This document shows, piece by piece, positions 48,085 through 59,554 of a stretch of DNA of 64,000 nucleotides (positions are counted from its first letter, which is position 1; each line of letters opens with the position of its first letter). The position numbers and the translations under genes are program-made. The notes below the pieces were generated by a model. It ran no database searches. It was given only the letters and a program-made list of their open reading frames with translations, and was not told the origin of the DNA. Source of the stretch: Cristatella mucedo (Eukaryota; Bryozoa; Phylactolaemata; Cristatellidae); the NCBI GenBank assembly GCA_009760855.2, contig WPIO01000024.1, positions 1,417,501 to 1,481,500 on the forward strand, written 5' to 3'.

Positions 48085-49560
48085 ACGGCATAAGAATTAT
48101 GGAAGTGAGTTCCACAGTCTAGAACATCTAGAGCAGAGGCTTCTATCATTAAGAGTCTTTAAGAGTGAGAACAAAACAGCTAACTATTGTCCATAGATAA
48201 TCTAGGGGCATGAGAATGCTGAAACTGGTGTCACGGAGTCCACACAGGTGAAGAGCCAAGCCATGGCTGGTTTTGTAGGTCAAGGTAAGAATTTTGCTCT
48301 CTATTCGTTGCTCAATCGGGAGCCTTCGCAAATCTTTCAGAAAAGGAGACACATGGCTGAACCTCTATGATATGTTGAATAAACTTACAGCCATATTCAT
48401 CATCAAATGCAAAGGGCTAATGGGTTTTTTGGTAGCGCAGCCGACATGAATTCCACCAGTCCAACTTTGATACCAAGGAGCTAGTAACAATGTTTTGGCC
48501 AGATACAATGGTAAATAGTCTTACACAAGTATCACACGCGATCCAGCATTGGGCATGGTCCACTTAATAAAAATTTTAAATCTCAAGCAGTTATCAAAAA
48601 GGACATCTAAATTCAGATGTCTGTCGAATCAAAGAATCACCACTTGGAATAGCAACATCTACTCGGGCCGAATGCTTACGATGTCTTATGAGTTGGAGCT
48701 CAATTTTTTTCTGTTTGAGAGCTTAAGAATATTTTACGATATCCAGGATCAAATTTCAGCAGGGTGGATGGTAAGTTTAGCAGTTTCTGCAGCTGATAAC
48801 GATGGTTTAACTGACAATTATAACCGGGTGTCGTCAGCAAAGAAACGATAGCTGTCGCTAGGGATCCGTATTGCTTTTCCAAGAGGTTTGTTATAAATGG
48901 AGACCAGCAAAGGACCAAGAACAGGCTCTTGTATGGATCTTCGCATAACTGATCAGCTGAATGAAACGTAACCACCATACAACCGTCACTGAACACGATC
49001 GGAGGATCACTATTCAAACCTTGCTCGAGCTTCACCCGCCTGACCAATAGCTGTTCTTAATCGTTCTAATAGGATATCGTGATCACCAGTATCAAACGCA
49101 ACAGACAGATGAAGCAGGACCAAATAAGTGACGTTACCAGCATCGTTGCCGCTAAGAATGCCATTTTTCATACTGAGGAGAGCAGTTTCAGTGGAGTGGT
49201 GTCGCTTGGATCCCGACTGCCACTTTTCTGAAAATGTATTCTTGTCAATATGTTCCGCAGGCTGCTTAACGACATATTTTCCAAAAATCTTGGACAAAAA
49301 GGAAGAATAAAGACCAACCAATAATTTTATAGGACGTCAGAATTCTGTCTAGAATTTTTAAGCATTGACCCAAAGATGCCATGCTACAGAAAAATGTCCC
49401 GGCGTAACTGCCTATTAAGCATTGTTGCATCGTGGAGCTACTGACAAAAAAAGAAGGAGCAACGTGATGCAGCACTCGGTCCCAATCCTGATGCTTTTTA
49501 ACATCAGGTGACATTACGAGGATATGATTCCCTTTGCCTTTTATAAGCATTTATGTAGTA
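48085..49560 (-). mobile_element. Decayed LINE, another subfamily, RT region
   Basis: Encodes HSTETALLSMKNGIL and VTYLVLLHLSVAFDTGDHDI (RT palm motif A, with Leu-His for the usual LDLS), then a C-terminal FLKDLRRLPIEQRIESKI segment. It is well diverged from the 60 kb copy. Confidence 0.82.
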
Positions 49561-49811
49561 ACTGTTCTCGAGAAACCAGATTTTAATGTAGACCATTGCA
49601 GCATTTTAATCGCCAACTGACGAAGATAATTTTCTCGTGTAATGGCTGTGGTAATTTACATTACTAGACTGATAGTAAATTTTTGCAACCCACTTTTATG
49701 ATTACTTCAATAAAAAGTATAAATACAGGTCTGCTAATTTAACTGTCAAAAATAACTTTCCACGAAAGATCTTCAGCAGCTAGAACACTACTGGCAATAA
49801 TAATAGTAATT

Positions 49812-49975
49812 ATTATAGCGGATTTAACAGTTTCATTTGCATAGCGGCAGAAAAGCATTAGTGGCTATCATCACAGCTTGCAGTTGCAACTAAAGGATCG
49901 CCAGCTATAGGGTTCAAGCCCACGACGTCGTTCATAAAGAGCAAGCACTCTAACGTCTAGGCTATTTCAGCCAAT
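49812..49975 (-). mobile_element. SINE family 1, diverged
   Basis: Minus strand: box B GGGCTTGAACCCTATAG, body GGCGATCCTTTAGTTGC, tail GAAACTGTTAAATCCGC. Confidence 0.8.
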
Positions 49976-51349
49976 AGTGAATTGCCTGCTGTATTTCTAA
50001 AACCCCGACTTGGGTAGTTAAGATCAAGGAGCATACCCCTAGACTGACACATTGGGCGACGATGGTAAGTTCAGAATGGTGGCTGATTTTTTGTACTAGC
50101 TGAAACTAACCACAGGAAGCTCTTGACTTCGCAGCAAGGCTACAGCCTTTGTAGTATTATTAAGATTGAATCCTATGAGGCTGAAATGAGGCGATACAAA
50201 AGAACAACCTCAAAAGCCTTTGTTAGACATGAATCGGCCACCGTAGCAGAATGGAAGTAGAAGAAGATTAGAAGATACGACCAAACCGATGGCAGGAGTC
50301 AGGTAGAATGATTCATTTGTTGGCCTGTACAAGGCGGTTTTGGTTTCGGCTGATGGCCTTAGAGAATTGAGGCTGACCTCAAGATGGGAAAACAATTAGT
50401 TGGGTAGCCGCCGGTTGCTGCAAACGAAACAGCGTCCTAGCACAAGTAATCCGAATATTAATTAGCAAGAACATTTTAAACCTATCTTTGGTCAGTATGG
50501 AATCTGCGCTTGATTATTCGCGGGGTTGAATAAAATCTAAAAATGGTCAGCACGTCGGTTCATTCAGTATTTAGAACGCAATGCTTACTTCCCTACCTGG
50601 CGCCAACGAATAAATTTCATAGAACCAGATTTAGGTTTGTTTTTTAAGAGAATTAATCAGTGGGGTAGGTTGACAGCTATTTAAGCGGACATCCAGGCCC
50701 TTCTTTCAAAGCAACGTTGAAGCTTCTGGTAATTTTTTACGAATGCAGCCTAATTTCCATATACAACCTATGGTTTCCGCCAAATTGGGGACCGGCGAGT
50801 TTTTGCGGCTATGAATTAAAAACAAAAAGGAGCAAAGCGAGTAGAATATAAGCCTGTCTATCGCAGAAAACAGCGAGAAAAACCAGCAACAAAGAAAGTC
50901 GCCCAGTGCCACACAGCCAAAACTCGGCAGAGACATCGCACAGGACAAGCTCTACTATAGGAAGAGACTGCAGTAGAAGCCCATTAGCTTCGTGATGTCA
51001 CATCTCAGCGAACGCCTCATTTACGAAAATTCCTAACAACAGAAAGAGACTGTAGGTAAGATTCGAGCGCTTCACGACAGTTTGTGGTGTGGAATCCTCT
51101 CGAAAAAGTAGACCGGGCACACTAGCACGACTGGTTTCACCGCTAGATCAGTGGACACTCAGGTCCCGATTGTGTTGCCAAAAAATTTCCTCCTACTTTT
51201 CACGAGCTCAAGCTAGTTATTGTTGTTGTTACTACAACACCGCCTAAGCCATTAATATAGACTCACGTTTAGTGTTAGCAGTATTGTCTCGAGCGACCCT
51301 TCATGTCATGATCTCCCTCAGGTGCTGCCGTGGATCACTCTGACTTAAA
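49976..51349. other. Intron sequence, nothing recognised
   Basis: Part of the largest intron (44022-54067). No repeat family or exon could be assigned. Confidence 0.4.
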
Positions 51350-51450
51350 TTAAAAAATTACTGGTTCAACGGCTTTATATGAATTGCGTCAGAAGAGCCT
51401 CAACGGCTCTCACCACTGCTTGCAGTTGGCAATACAAGATCGCCCAATTT
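51350..51450 (-). mobile_element. SINE family 1, 3' part
   Basis: The complement of GGGCGATCTTGTATTGCCAACTGCAAGC through GGCTCTTCTGACGCAATTC. Confidence 0.78.
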
Positions 51451-51519
51451 CACACTCAATGTGAAACGCCTAATAATAAATTACGTGATTATTGATAACA
51501 GTCTCAACCTGTTTGCTTA

Positions 51520-53720
51520 GACGGAGGCGAAATAGACAGATAACCGACCATTATCGACGTTACCCCGACAGGTTTCTTCTTCTTCCATACCACTAGACCT
51601 AGATCAATGAAAACTAATGTAAGAGTCACCAATGTCGCCGCTCCTCCATCAAATGTCTCAAATCGTTTGCAATCCCCTCAAAGCAGTCTTTTGAATCTCT
51701 TGTTTTTGAAAACAAGCTGCCCATGGTGGCAGTAATCTATCGACCTTTGCTACCTGCTCTATCAACCTCTGCTTCTCATTTACCTTAAATTTATCTGACC
51801 TTATTTTCATTGTGCGTGCAAAGAATCGATCTTTCCTCGTCATAGGTGATCTTAACATTCATTTTTACAACTTAAGTGATGCATTTAGTGCCAAATTTGT
51901 TGCACTGACTGACTCATTTCCCTTGTGGCTCATATACATGAAGCTACTCAAAACAAGGGTCACACACTCGATCAATAATCTCCCACAACTGTATGCTATT
52001 ATCCCCCTAATATCACCACATTCTGATCATTTGACCACACGTAGATGTCTCAGTCTAGTCTGCGCCCCATCGGCATCCAAAGTTATCAATCTGTGAATCG
52101 CGAAACCTGAAGACCCTAGATATCGGTGCTGTCCAAGCGAACATGTCTTCTTCTTCGCTCTGCTCCTCAATCTCCCTTTCGACCTGCCATCATTGGTAGA
52201 ATGCTACAGCACGACACTAGCTGACATGCTCAATAAGTTTACATCTCTGACCGAGCGCACTGTGGGCCCTCCCCCAGAGGGTTATGGTTTACCGCAGGCA
52301 TTAAACTAGCTAGGTCTACTAAACGAAAGCTCGTAAAAACATTCAAATGACTAGGACTGACTATCAACCGACAGGAATACTAAAGCTTACCAATTGATCT
52401 TAGCAAAGGTCAAGTCTAGCTGCTATAAAAAAAATAATGTTGAATCAAGGATGCACAATTCCAACATGCTGATGTTTACCATAAACCATCACCTTAATTG
52501 CTCCCAGGTTTGATTCTTACCCAGTGATCCGTGTGCTGATCTAGTTGATTGCTTCTCTTACTTCTTTGTCAGCAAGATAGACAAGATCAGAGAATTCATC
52601 CCTATCAGAGCAGCATTAATTCTGGACTCCTGTCCCTCAATAAAACCCACACGACTCCCCTCCCTCGCTTTCCTGCAGTACTTAAATGTCTACATTTAAG
52701 GAGACCACGAGTGACCTTCGCCTGAAATTCATATCCCAGTCAAACAAGTCTACCAGTTCCATAGACCTAATTTCCATTGTCCTACTTCTGCGAAGCATTG
52801 ATCTGCTGCTGTCATGCATTAATAGAACGATGCATATGTCCTTAGCCTTATATCATGTTCCTGCACTTTTCAAAAAAGGCCAGTTATGTTAGTTAGGCTA
52901 CTAATAAAGAAAGCAACTCTAGGCCAAAAGAATTTGAGCAACTTCAGCTCACTCACTTCAGCTCACTCTCTCTTCTACTATTCCTGTCAAAGTCACTAGA
53001 ACGAGTCATGGCAGGTGGACCAGCTGAACTGTTTTATTGAAATTTAAAACCTAGCGAGTAAGTTCCAGTCTAGTTGTTAAAGCTAACCACTCCCCGAAGT
53101 CAGCATTGTTTCGGGTGTATAACGACCTTATCAGGAGTGCAGACTTGGGTAAAGTTCCTCTGCTTGTTTTTCTTGGTATTTTGATCACGTTTAATCCTAT
53201 CTCACCACTTCAAGTCGACCTTCATTGGTTCCAGATCAAGCAACGCACCGACTTCGAGGTTCTTTCACTCACTTTTAAGTTCCTTCATTCTTTGGCTCCA
53301 GCCTACCTGTTACATCTACCCCCTCACCAGGCTAAGCATCATACCACCTGCTTTTCGGAAACCATGGCTTTAGTTCGTATGCTCCCAAACCCTGAACTCA
53401 CTTTTGACTTGCATCACGACAGTTCCTGCCTTGACCACATTTAAAAAGAAACTAAAAAATGCATCTATTTATCACAGCATTTAGTGGGTCCATATAATTC
53501 GTCCTTTGTGTGCTTATGCATGTTGACACTGGGCATGCTGCCACTGACCATATTTGCATGCTGACACTGTGCATATCAACTCTAACCATACGCTTATTTC
53601 ATTGTTCATTGAGCATGCTACCACTAAGCATTCCATCATGTTTCCCTTGCAGCAAATGTAAAGTGCCTAGAAAAAGATTGAGTTCTCTGATGGGGCTGTA
53701 CAAATGTATTATTATTATCA
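51520..53720 (+). mobile_element. LINE copy with endonuclease trace and internal deletion
   Basis: From left: an AP-endonuclease piece (SFLVIGDLNIHF, HSDHL), a linker with FFVSKIDKIREF, VPALFKKGQL before the RT, RVYNDLIRSADLGKVPLLVF, then a jump to LQVDLHWFQIKQRTDFEVLS, so most of the RT core is missing. It ends with UTR and tail near 53715. This is the only copy here reaching the endonuclease. Confidence 0.85.
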
Positions 53721-53869
53721 CTAGCGATCACCTTCAAAGTGCTAACGTGTATCTCAGATGCTGAGATCTGGATGTTTGTCCATGTATAATCCACCCACCG
53801 TATTGGTAGCAGACCAACCGGTTAAAGCGAATCGTCTATAAGGTGTATGCATAGCTTCAAATCATAGTG

Positions 53870-53958
53870 AGCCTTATCTGTAAAGTGCCAAGAAAAGAAA
53901 ATTAGTTCTCTCAGGTTGACATAGGAATATCTTATTATTATTACTATTATTACTGGAA
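53870..53958 (+). mobile_element. LINE 3' tail fragment
   Basis: CTGTAAAGTGCCAAGAAAAGAAAATTAGTTCTCTCAGG plus (ATT)n. Confidence 0.8.
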
Positions 53959-54067
53959 AGGATTGTGTCTATACTGACTTACTTTTATGTGTGTGTATGC
54001 ACTACACACACTTGTTATGAGATTTGTAGCAAAGTGGCAGCAGGCCACAAATCCCTCCCCTATTTAC

Positions 54068-54220
54068 CTTCCAGTGAAGCAGGCCTGTCCACAAACAGGC
54101 CACCAGTCCAGTAGAAGCTATCCGTGCCTCTCATAAAATTAGGCTGGTCTGCCAAAGATTCACCTTCGTTTGCTTGCGATGTGGTCTCCTGCACGGCTGA
54201 TGCTACCAGTTCGTATTGAT
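54068..54220 (-). CDS. unc-89: Short acidic linker exon
   Basis: This is a 153-base open segment with acceptor GCTGCTTGCAG and donor GGAAG|GTAAAT, phase 1 to phase 1. It encodes DQYELVASAVQETTSQANEG followed by an aromatic patch, FYWTGGLFVDRPASLE. The composition is coding-like and the phases fit both neighbours. No domain family is recognised. Confidence 0.62.
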
Positions 54221-54439
54221 CTGCAAGCAGCTGCTGCACTAAAGCAATGGTACAGGACATCGTTCCCAAAAACTGCTTATAACCCATCGCAGTGTATAGC
54301 ATGGATACAGCACCGACGAGGGAAATGCAGGGATTGAGGAACTAAAGCAAGCCTGGGAAGTTTCATAGCTGGGTGATAAGCTGGTATATATCAGTTGCAG
54401 CAATATTGGTAGCTGGAGGAAGAGGAGGGGGTGGTGCAC

Positions 54440-54502
54440 GATGAGGAGGAGGAGGAGGAGGAAGAGGAGGAGTTAAGAAGGAGGAGGAGGAGGAGGAGAG
54501 GT
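54440..54502. repeat. (GGA)n microsatellite
   Basis: An imperfect GGA/GAA triplet array of about 60 bases within an intron. Confidence 0.93.
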
Positions 54503-55167
54503 ACAGGAAATTGTCTATGCCGGCTGGGCAGTTCAAACCAGGTGTAACTTGATGAGGGAACTAATATTTAAGCAGGGCATTGGAAGGTCAGGTTGAAAGG
54601 CACCTAGTCTAATGCTGACAAAGGATCAAGGAGTGCACCAAGCCAGGCCCTGCAGTGTGCTCTGCGGAAGTGTTTTGGCTGGCTGCTGTTTTCTGTGGCT
54701 GAAAATCAGCACAACTTGCAGCTCCATGAAATAGGTTTGACGATTGAAAAATGCCCTTGCAAAAAAGTGCCTCGGCTGTAGCTCCACCAATGTCTGAGCT
54801 CAAAGAAATTCGGCCAAATTCAAGCCCGATCCAATAAAGAGCCTCGCTAAAATTCAGCTCTCACTGCACCGGCTCAGCTGGCACTGGCATGATCGTCAAG
54901 GTCTGCACCATCTGGCCTGGTTCCTGTTTTTTGGTGCAAGCTGTTAGTGAAGTGCTTTCTAAGCAGCAACTCCTTGCTGCGGCACGGCTGAGGTACGCGG
55001 ATTTACAGTTCACATATAATTGTAATGATTTCCCAACTCGATTCCAACTGCCGGCCGAGTCAGACTGCTGGTATGCGATACCATAAGGTACAATTTAATT
55101 GTCTGACAGATGCGAAGCTGCTTACAAGAAAATCACAGGAAATCATCTGCTGGCAGAAAGAACACTC

Positions 55168-55200
55168 CCGGCAAGGCACGGCAAGGCACGGCAAGGCAGG
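55168..55200. repeat. 10-base tandem repeat
   Basis: CGGCAAGGCA is repeated about three times. Confidence 0.9.
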
Positions 55201-55532
55201 AGGAGTTCTCGCTTGAAGCACCTCCTGGGGGGGGGGGAAGGGAGCAGCAAGCAGACAAAGGCATAAAGGCAAGCGCAGCACCGCCCGCACGCACACGAAC
55301 TCAGGCCAAGGCTTGCGTGCGCACAGGCACACGCAGCAACACGCACGCACACTCACACGGGATCAAACGATTAGTGGAGCAAGCAGGACAGGTTCACACG
55401 AGGTGCTGGTGCGTAGTGCTAGCACTCGCGGAAGCTGCCTGACGCTGCATAATCACTGATAGGGCGTCAGTGGCATGGAAGTGGCTGCTGAGGTCACCGG
55501 TGCCATCCTGATGGACGGCGTCCATCGCTCAC

Positions 55533-55907
55533 CTAGGCCGAGCACTTCGCCGGCTCGCACACTCAGCGTTCTGTCAGCTCCACTATGTCGTCCGCTGCCG
55601 TGTGCCACGAGAAAGTCGCCATCCAGAGAAGACCAGGCCACGGTGCCGCTCCTTGGCGAGCTCGTCGCCGCCGGCGAGTGGGTGCGCGATGGAGGGAGAA
55701 GCGAGAGCGCTCCGTGACCTCCGCTGCCGCTCCGTTGCATCGCCGAGCTCGCACGGTCGCCATCCAGCAACATCCCAGTGCGGTAGTGGTAGTAGTGAGC
55801 CGAGCTGTCGGCACGGTATTGCGCAGTGCTGCTGCTTCGCTGCTGCTGGAGCTGGAGCTCTCTTCTTGCCACATCTGCATACTCATAGTCGCTCCTTAGG
55901 CGGCTTT
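55533..55907 (-). CDS. unc-89: Disordered linker exon (Gln/Ser/Tyr-rich)
   Basis: The acceptor GCTTACATTGCAG and the very good donor CCTAG|GTGAGC enclose 375 open bases, phase 1 to phase 1. The protein begins ESRLRSDYEYADVARREL, then has a Gln/Ser stretch, a Tyr-rich stretch (AHYYHYR) and a Ser/Pro-rich segment with SP motifs. It carries no recognised domain. The open frame runs on past the donor, but only this donor keeps phase with the next proposed exon. Confidence 0.75.
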
Positions 55908-56504
55908 CTGCAATGTAAGCACCAGTGCTGGGAGCGATTCGATTGTTCCCCTCTTGTAGCTGGTACAGGTAGGCAGTGTGCCAGCAGGAGTTAGCGAATG
56001 CTGCCCCCCCCATCGGCAGTTTGCAACAGACCGTTCACATCCTTGATCGAAAAAACAGAGGAGCACGGCAGCCTTTCATCGGCTGCACGTTGTGACAGCC
56101 CGAATGGATTTAGATAGGACTTAGAATTCATTTTCCAGATGCTACTGCCATGGCTGCAGCAGAGGCAGCTGTGCTCCAGTGTTGAGATGCACGGTGCAAT
56201 GCTGGCGTTTCCTAGACCGCCCATCGACGAACTAATTGACTGCAGGTGACAGTGGATGCCAAAGCGGGACATGGACAAGTGTGGCCGTGCATCGTGATTC
56301 AAAGACCAATGCAGGTCAGGCTTTTATGCTATGGGGTAACTCTTACGACAAATTCTTTCGATGCACCCTAATTATTTGAGTTGACTTTTCTGTTTTTCTC
56401 GCCCAGCCTGCATTTGAACATGACGGTTGCATGGCCACCTTTGAGCTCCGGATGGCTAATGCTTATAGCATGATCTGGAATGTGACCATAACTGACAGAC
56501 TCCC

Positions 56505-56620
56505 AACAGGGTCTGGAATGTAGTCGGGTCTGGTGTGCAACAGGGTCTGTTATGTAATAAGGCCTGATCTGCAGTAGGGTTTGGTATGTAGTTGTGTCTG
56601 GTACGTAGTTGAGATAAGAT
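56505..56620. repeat. Degenerate 16-18-base minisatellite
   Basis: About six diverged units of the form GGGTCTGGTATGTAGTA follow one another in the intron between 55908 and 58441. Confidence 0.8.
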
Positions 56621-57827
56621 TTGTAGTGCAAAGGCAGGGCAATAAACGTCGTGTGCATTTCACCGGCCTGTGCCTACACCACCCTCTAGCAGAAAGCAAG
56701 CCAGTGGAACTCTTCCAGAATACAATAGAGCCGAGCCGTGTCGGGTCTGGTTCATTGTGGCCTTGCTAGACCTGGATCCACGAATGTTCAGTCCCCCAAC
56801 TCCAGTCCTGCTGGTGCAAGAAAATATGATGGGGAAAGTTTTACTATTCAATAAGTTTTCTAGCAAGAACTTTTGCTTTTCATATGATTTCGACGAATTA
56901 CCAAACTTAGCCCGAATCTACTCTAATTAAACAAAAACCAACCGGAAACCGATGGAGTAAAACTCGAACTTCGAGTGAAAATTTTAATGAACGTTATGTT
57001 CTCACTGAATTTCATGCAAATATGCTTACAGGTTCTCTTGCAAATTGGCTCTAAAGATGCTAGCCACAGCCGAAATCCACCAAAATTCACTTAAATCCAC
57101 GAATCCACAGGAAATCAGCTGCTAAAAGCTCCAATTTGGACTTCAGATTAAACAAAACTATTGTTCAAGTTTACCCACACAATTTCTTTCGTGTCATTGC
57201 ACGGCAATCCGCCGCCTGGAGCCCTGCAACTTCTGCAGTGAATTTGCACTGAATTGCATGAGAACTTTGCCAATAATGGCCTAGATTTTGCATGGATTTC
57301 GACAATTACACGAGATATATGGGAATACACGACAGTGACATGTACTACAATATTCAATTGATATTATGAGCCATACGATGCCGAATTTTGGTCGATTTTT
57401 GCTTTTAGAGTGAAGTGTGGTAATTCTTCTAAACCTATGTGTACAGTTCCGGTCAGGCTATTACCCGGGGGTTTTCCAGGAGGCGCAGTAGTGGTTGGGT
57501 GGAGGGGTCTTTGCAGGAGTGCTGCAGATCGGAAAAATAGCCGAGCCATTGACAGCCCACTGTTCAGTCTTCCAAATGCATTTTTTTCAAGTAACCACTG
57601 GCTTCACAAATAAACCGTAGGTTTCACTTTGCAAGGCCGGCTGACTAAAGTCACTTGTTCATTAGGCCCAGCGTTACCTTGAAAAAATTCAGTTAGAGAA
57701 GTGCGGTTGGGCTGAATGGGAAGGAAACCGTGTACATGCTCATCCTTAGGCAGCTCCCTACTCATAATCTTTCTTGGTTAATAGCTCGCGGGCAATATTC
57801 TGGTATTCCTGGTAGTGTAGTCGATGG

Positions 57828-57853
57828 ATGTAGCAGGTGTCCACCTGCTACAT
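57828..57853. promoter_or_regulatory. 26-base hairpin with two facing E-boxes
   Basis: Two perfect 12-base arms (ATGTAGCAGGTG and its complement) are separated by TC. Each arm holds an E-box (CAGGTG/CACCTG), the site type bound by bHLH factors. It lies in an intron of a muscle gene, so a regulatory role is conceivable, but only the palindrome itself is seen. Confidence 0.45.
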
Positions 57854-58441
57854 GCCACCCTGCTGGGTGCCAGCCTGCTGTGCTGCTGCTGACTTGCAGC
57901 CTGGGCGGCTGAGCCGGACGAGGCACGGCCAGTTCTTAGTGAAATGGGGACCTGCATGGGGTATCGATTGATAGGCTTCTTCCTCATCTGGTGCATTTCT
58001 ATATCCTAGCCACAGATTAGAGGAGAAGCCACATCTCGAGCACATACATATACAGGACTCTGACGACATTTGCCATCCATCCATGGTCGAGCAAATGTTT
58101 CATTACAAAAATACTAGTAAGCTGCTATGAACTCTGCTGCCATCTCAATTGGAGCACGCAAGTTTCACGGTGATGGATAGCAAGTTCTTTAAGCCTCTTA
58201 CTCACGAGCTCTCCTACTGCATTTTTGGAAAGTCAGCCTGCTGCAGTCCGGACTTACCGCCAGACTGAACAGGCATCATGACTACAAGCTCGTGCTATGA
58301 TAGCTTAAAACCACAAAACTGCAGGAATAAGTAGGGTATAGTTTAGCAGCTTATGGCTCCACCCTATATCATTGGCTGGCTACCCACTTGTCAACAGTCT
58401 CCGTCCCAAATTGCAAGGAAAGATGGCCATTCCAAGTTTAC

Positions 58442-59161
58442 CTCTCGAGTAGTAGGACGACCCTCCTCTGACGTCGAATGACTTTGCATAATTGCCCAAG
58501 GTCACGTGAGTGCTGCTGCCATCCATCCTCGAATAGTCCTGCTGCTCCAAGCTGGTCCTGTCGTGCGTGGCCGTACTCGGCATAACTAGCCGCTTCTGGG
58601 TAGCAGAACGCCTGTCGGTGGCAGCCGGCCCGTGTTTGTCGTCGTCCCACGGTCTCCCCAGCGATGTCAGCGTGTGCGCCGTGGACAGCTGTCTGCACTC
58701 TGATCTTGACCTGTATCGATCAGCTCGCCTGCTGGCCGTGGCTGCTGCCACACGGAGGCGGCTCTCGCTCAAGATGGATTCGACTTCGCTCGCCATATCC
58801 TGCTTCAGGTCGCTCAGCCGGCGGCGCAGCGACGCCGGCAGGTGCGGGTACTGACTGCGGCTGAGGCGGAACTCGGAGGACGAAGTTGCTGCTGATGCAC
58901 CGCTGCCGAAGCTCGGCTCCCTGTCGCCGGAGCGCGACCGCCGGCTTGCAGCGGCCGCGACTGTCAGGCTCTGTTGGCCGCCAGGCGAAGGGTAGCCAAC
59001 ATTCAGCAGCCACTCGCCGCCCATGCCAGCACTCTGGTGACGCGCAGTCACGAGCCTGTTGTCACAGGAGCGGGCCCTGGACCGGCGCATCGCCGTTCGA
59101 ATGCACGGTAGGCTCGGTGGTGTGGCGAGGACAGGCGGGGTGACGCTGATGCTGCGCTCGA
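58442..59161 (-). CDS. unc-89: Long disordered Ser/Arg-rich linker exon (240 codons)
   Basis: This is an open frame of 720 bases bounded by a strong acceptor (TTTCTGCTTTGCAG) and donor (CGAGAG|GTAAAC), phase 1 to phase 1. It starts ERSISVTPPVLATPPS and is rich in Ser, Arg and Ala with many RS and RR pairs. A predicted helix (LRRRLSDLKQDMASEVESIL) lies in the middle. No globular domain is recognised. The Ser/Arg clusters resemble phosphorylatable linkers in UNC-89/obscurin, but the exact role is unknown. The next exon joins in frame to give SYYSRESRLRSDYEY. Confidence 0.8.
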
Positions 59162-59554
59162 CTGCAAAGCAGAAAGCACCACAGCTGAGCACTCGGTGCA
59201 GTCATGGGATGCAGGGATGGCGTGCAGCAATAGCCGCGAAGACAGGCTGACAGGACAACAAGGGCAGCTTGCAGGTGACCAGACATGGCAAGGACTATTT
59301 GCACATCACCACACTGCGCACGTAGCCACACAGAGCTGGGGATGTCCACCCTCCCAGGACCAGGCTTCAGGTTCAGTAAGATGCTAGCTCAGCCTCTCAG
59401 CCGTGGGCTCAATAGTGGATTTAGTAGCTCGGAGACATGATGAGGCAAGCAGGCATTAAGGCAAGCGGCAAGCTAGCACCTAGCCACCCAGACTTGCACA
59501 CACAAACAAAGAAACGAGACGCTACAAAATGCTTAGCCTATCACTTATCGGTCA

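Larger units (their letters stand above)
55908..58441. other. Intron with minisatellite and E-box hairpin
   Basis: Apart from the degenerate minisatellite and the hairpin, no feature was seen. The flanking exons join exactly in phase 1. Confidence 0.5.
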
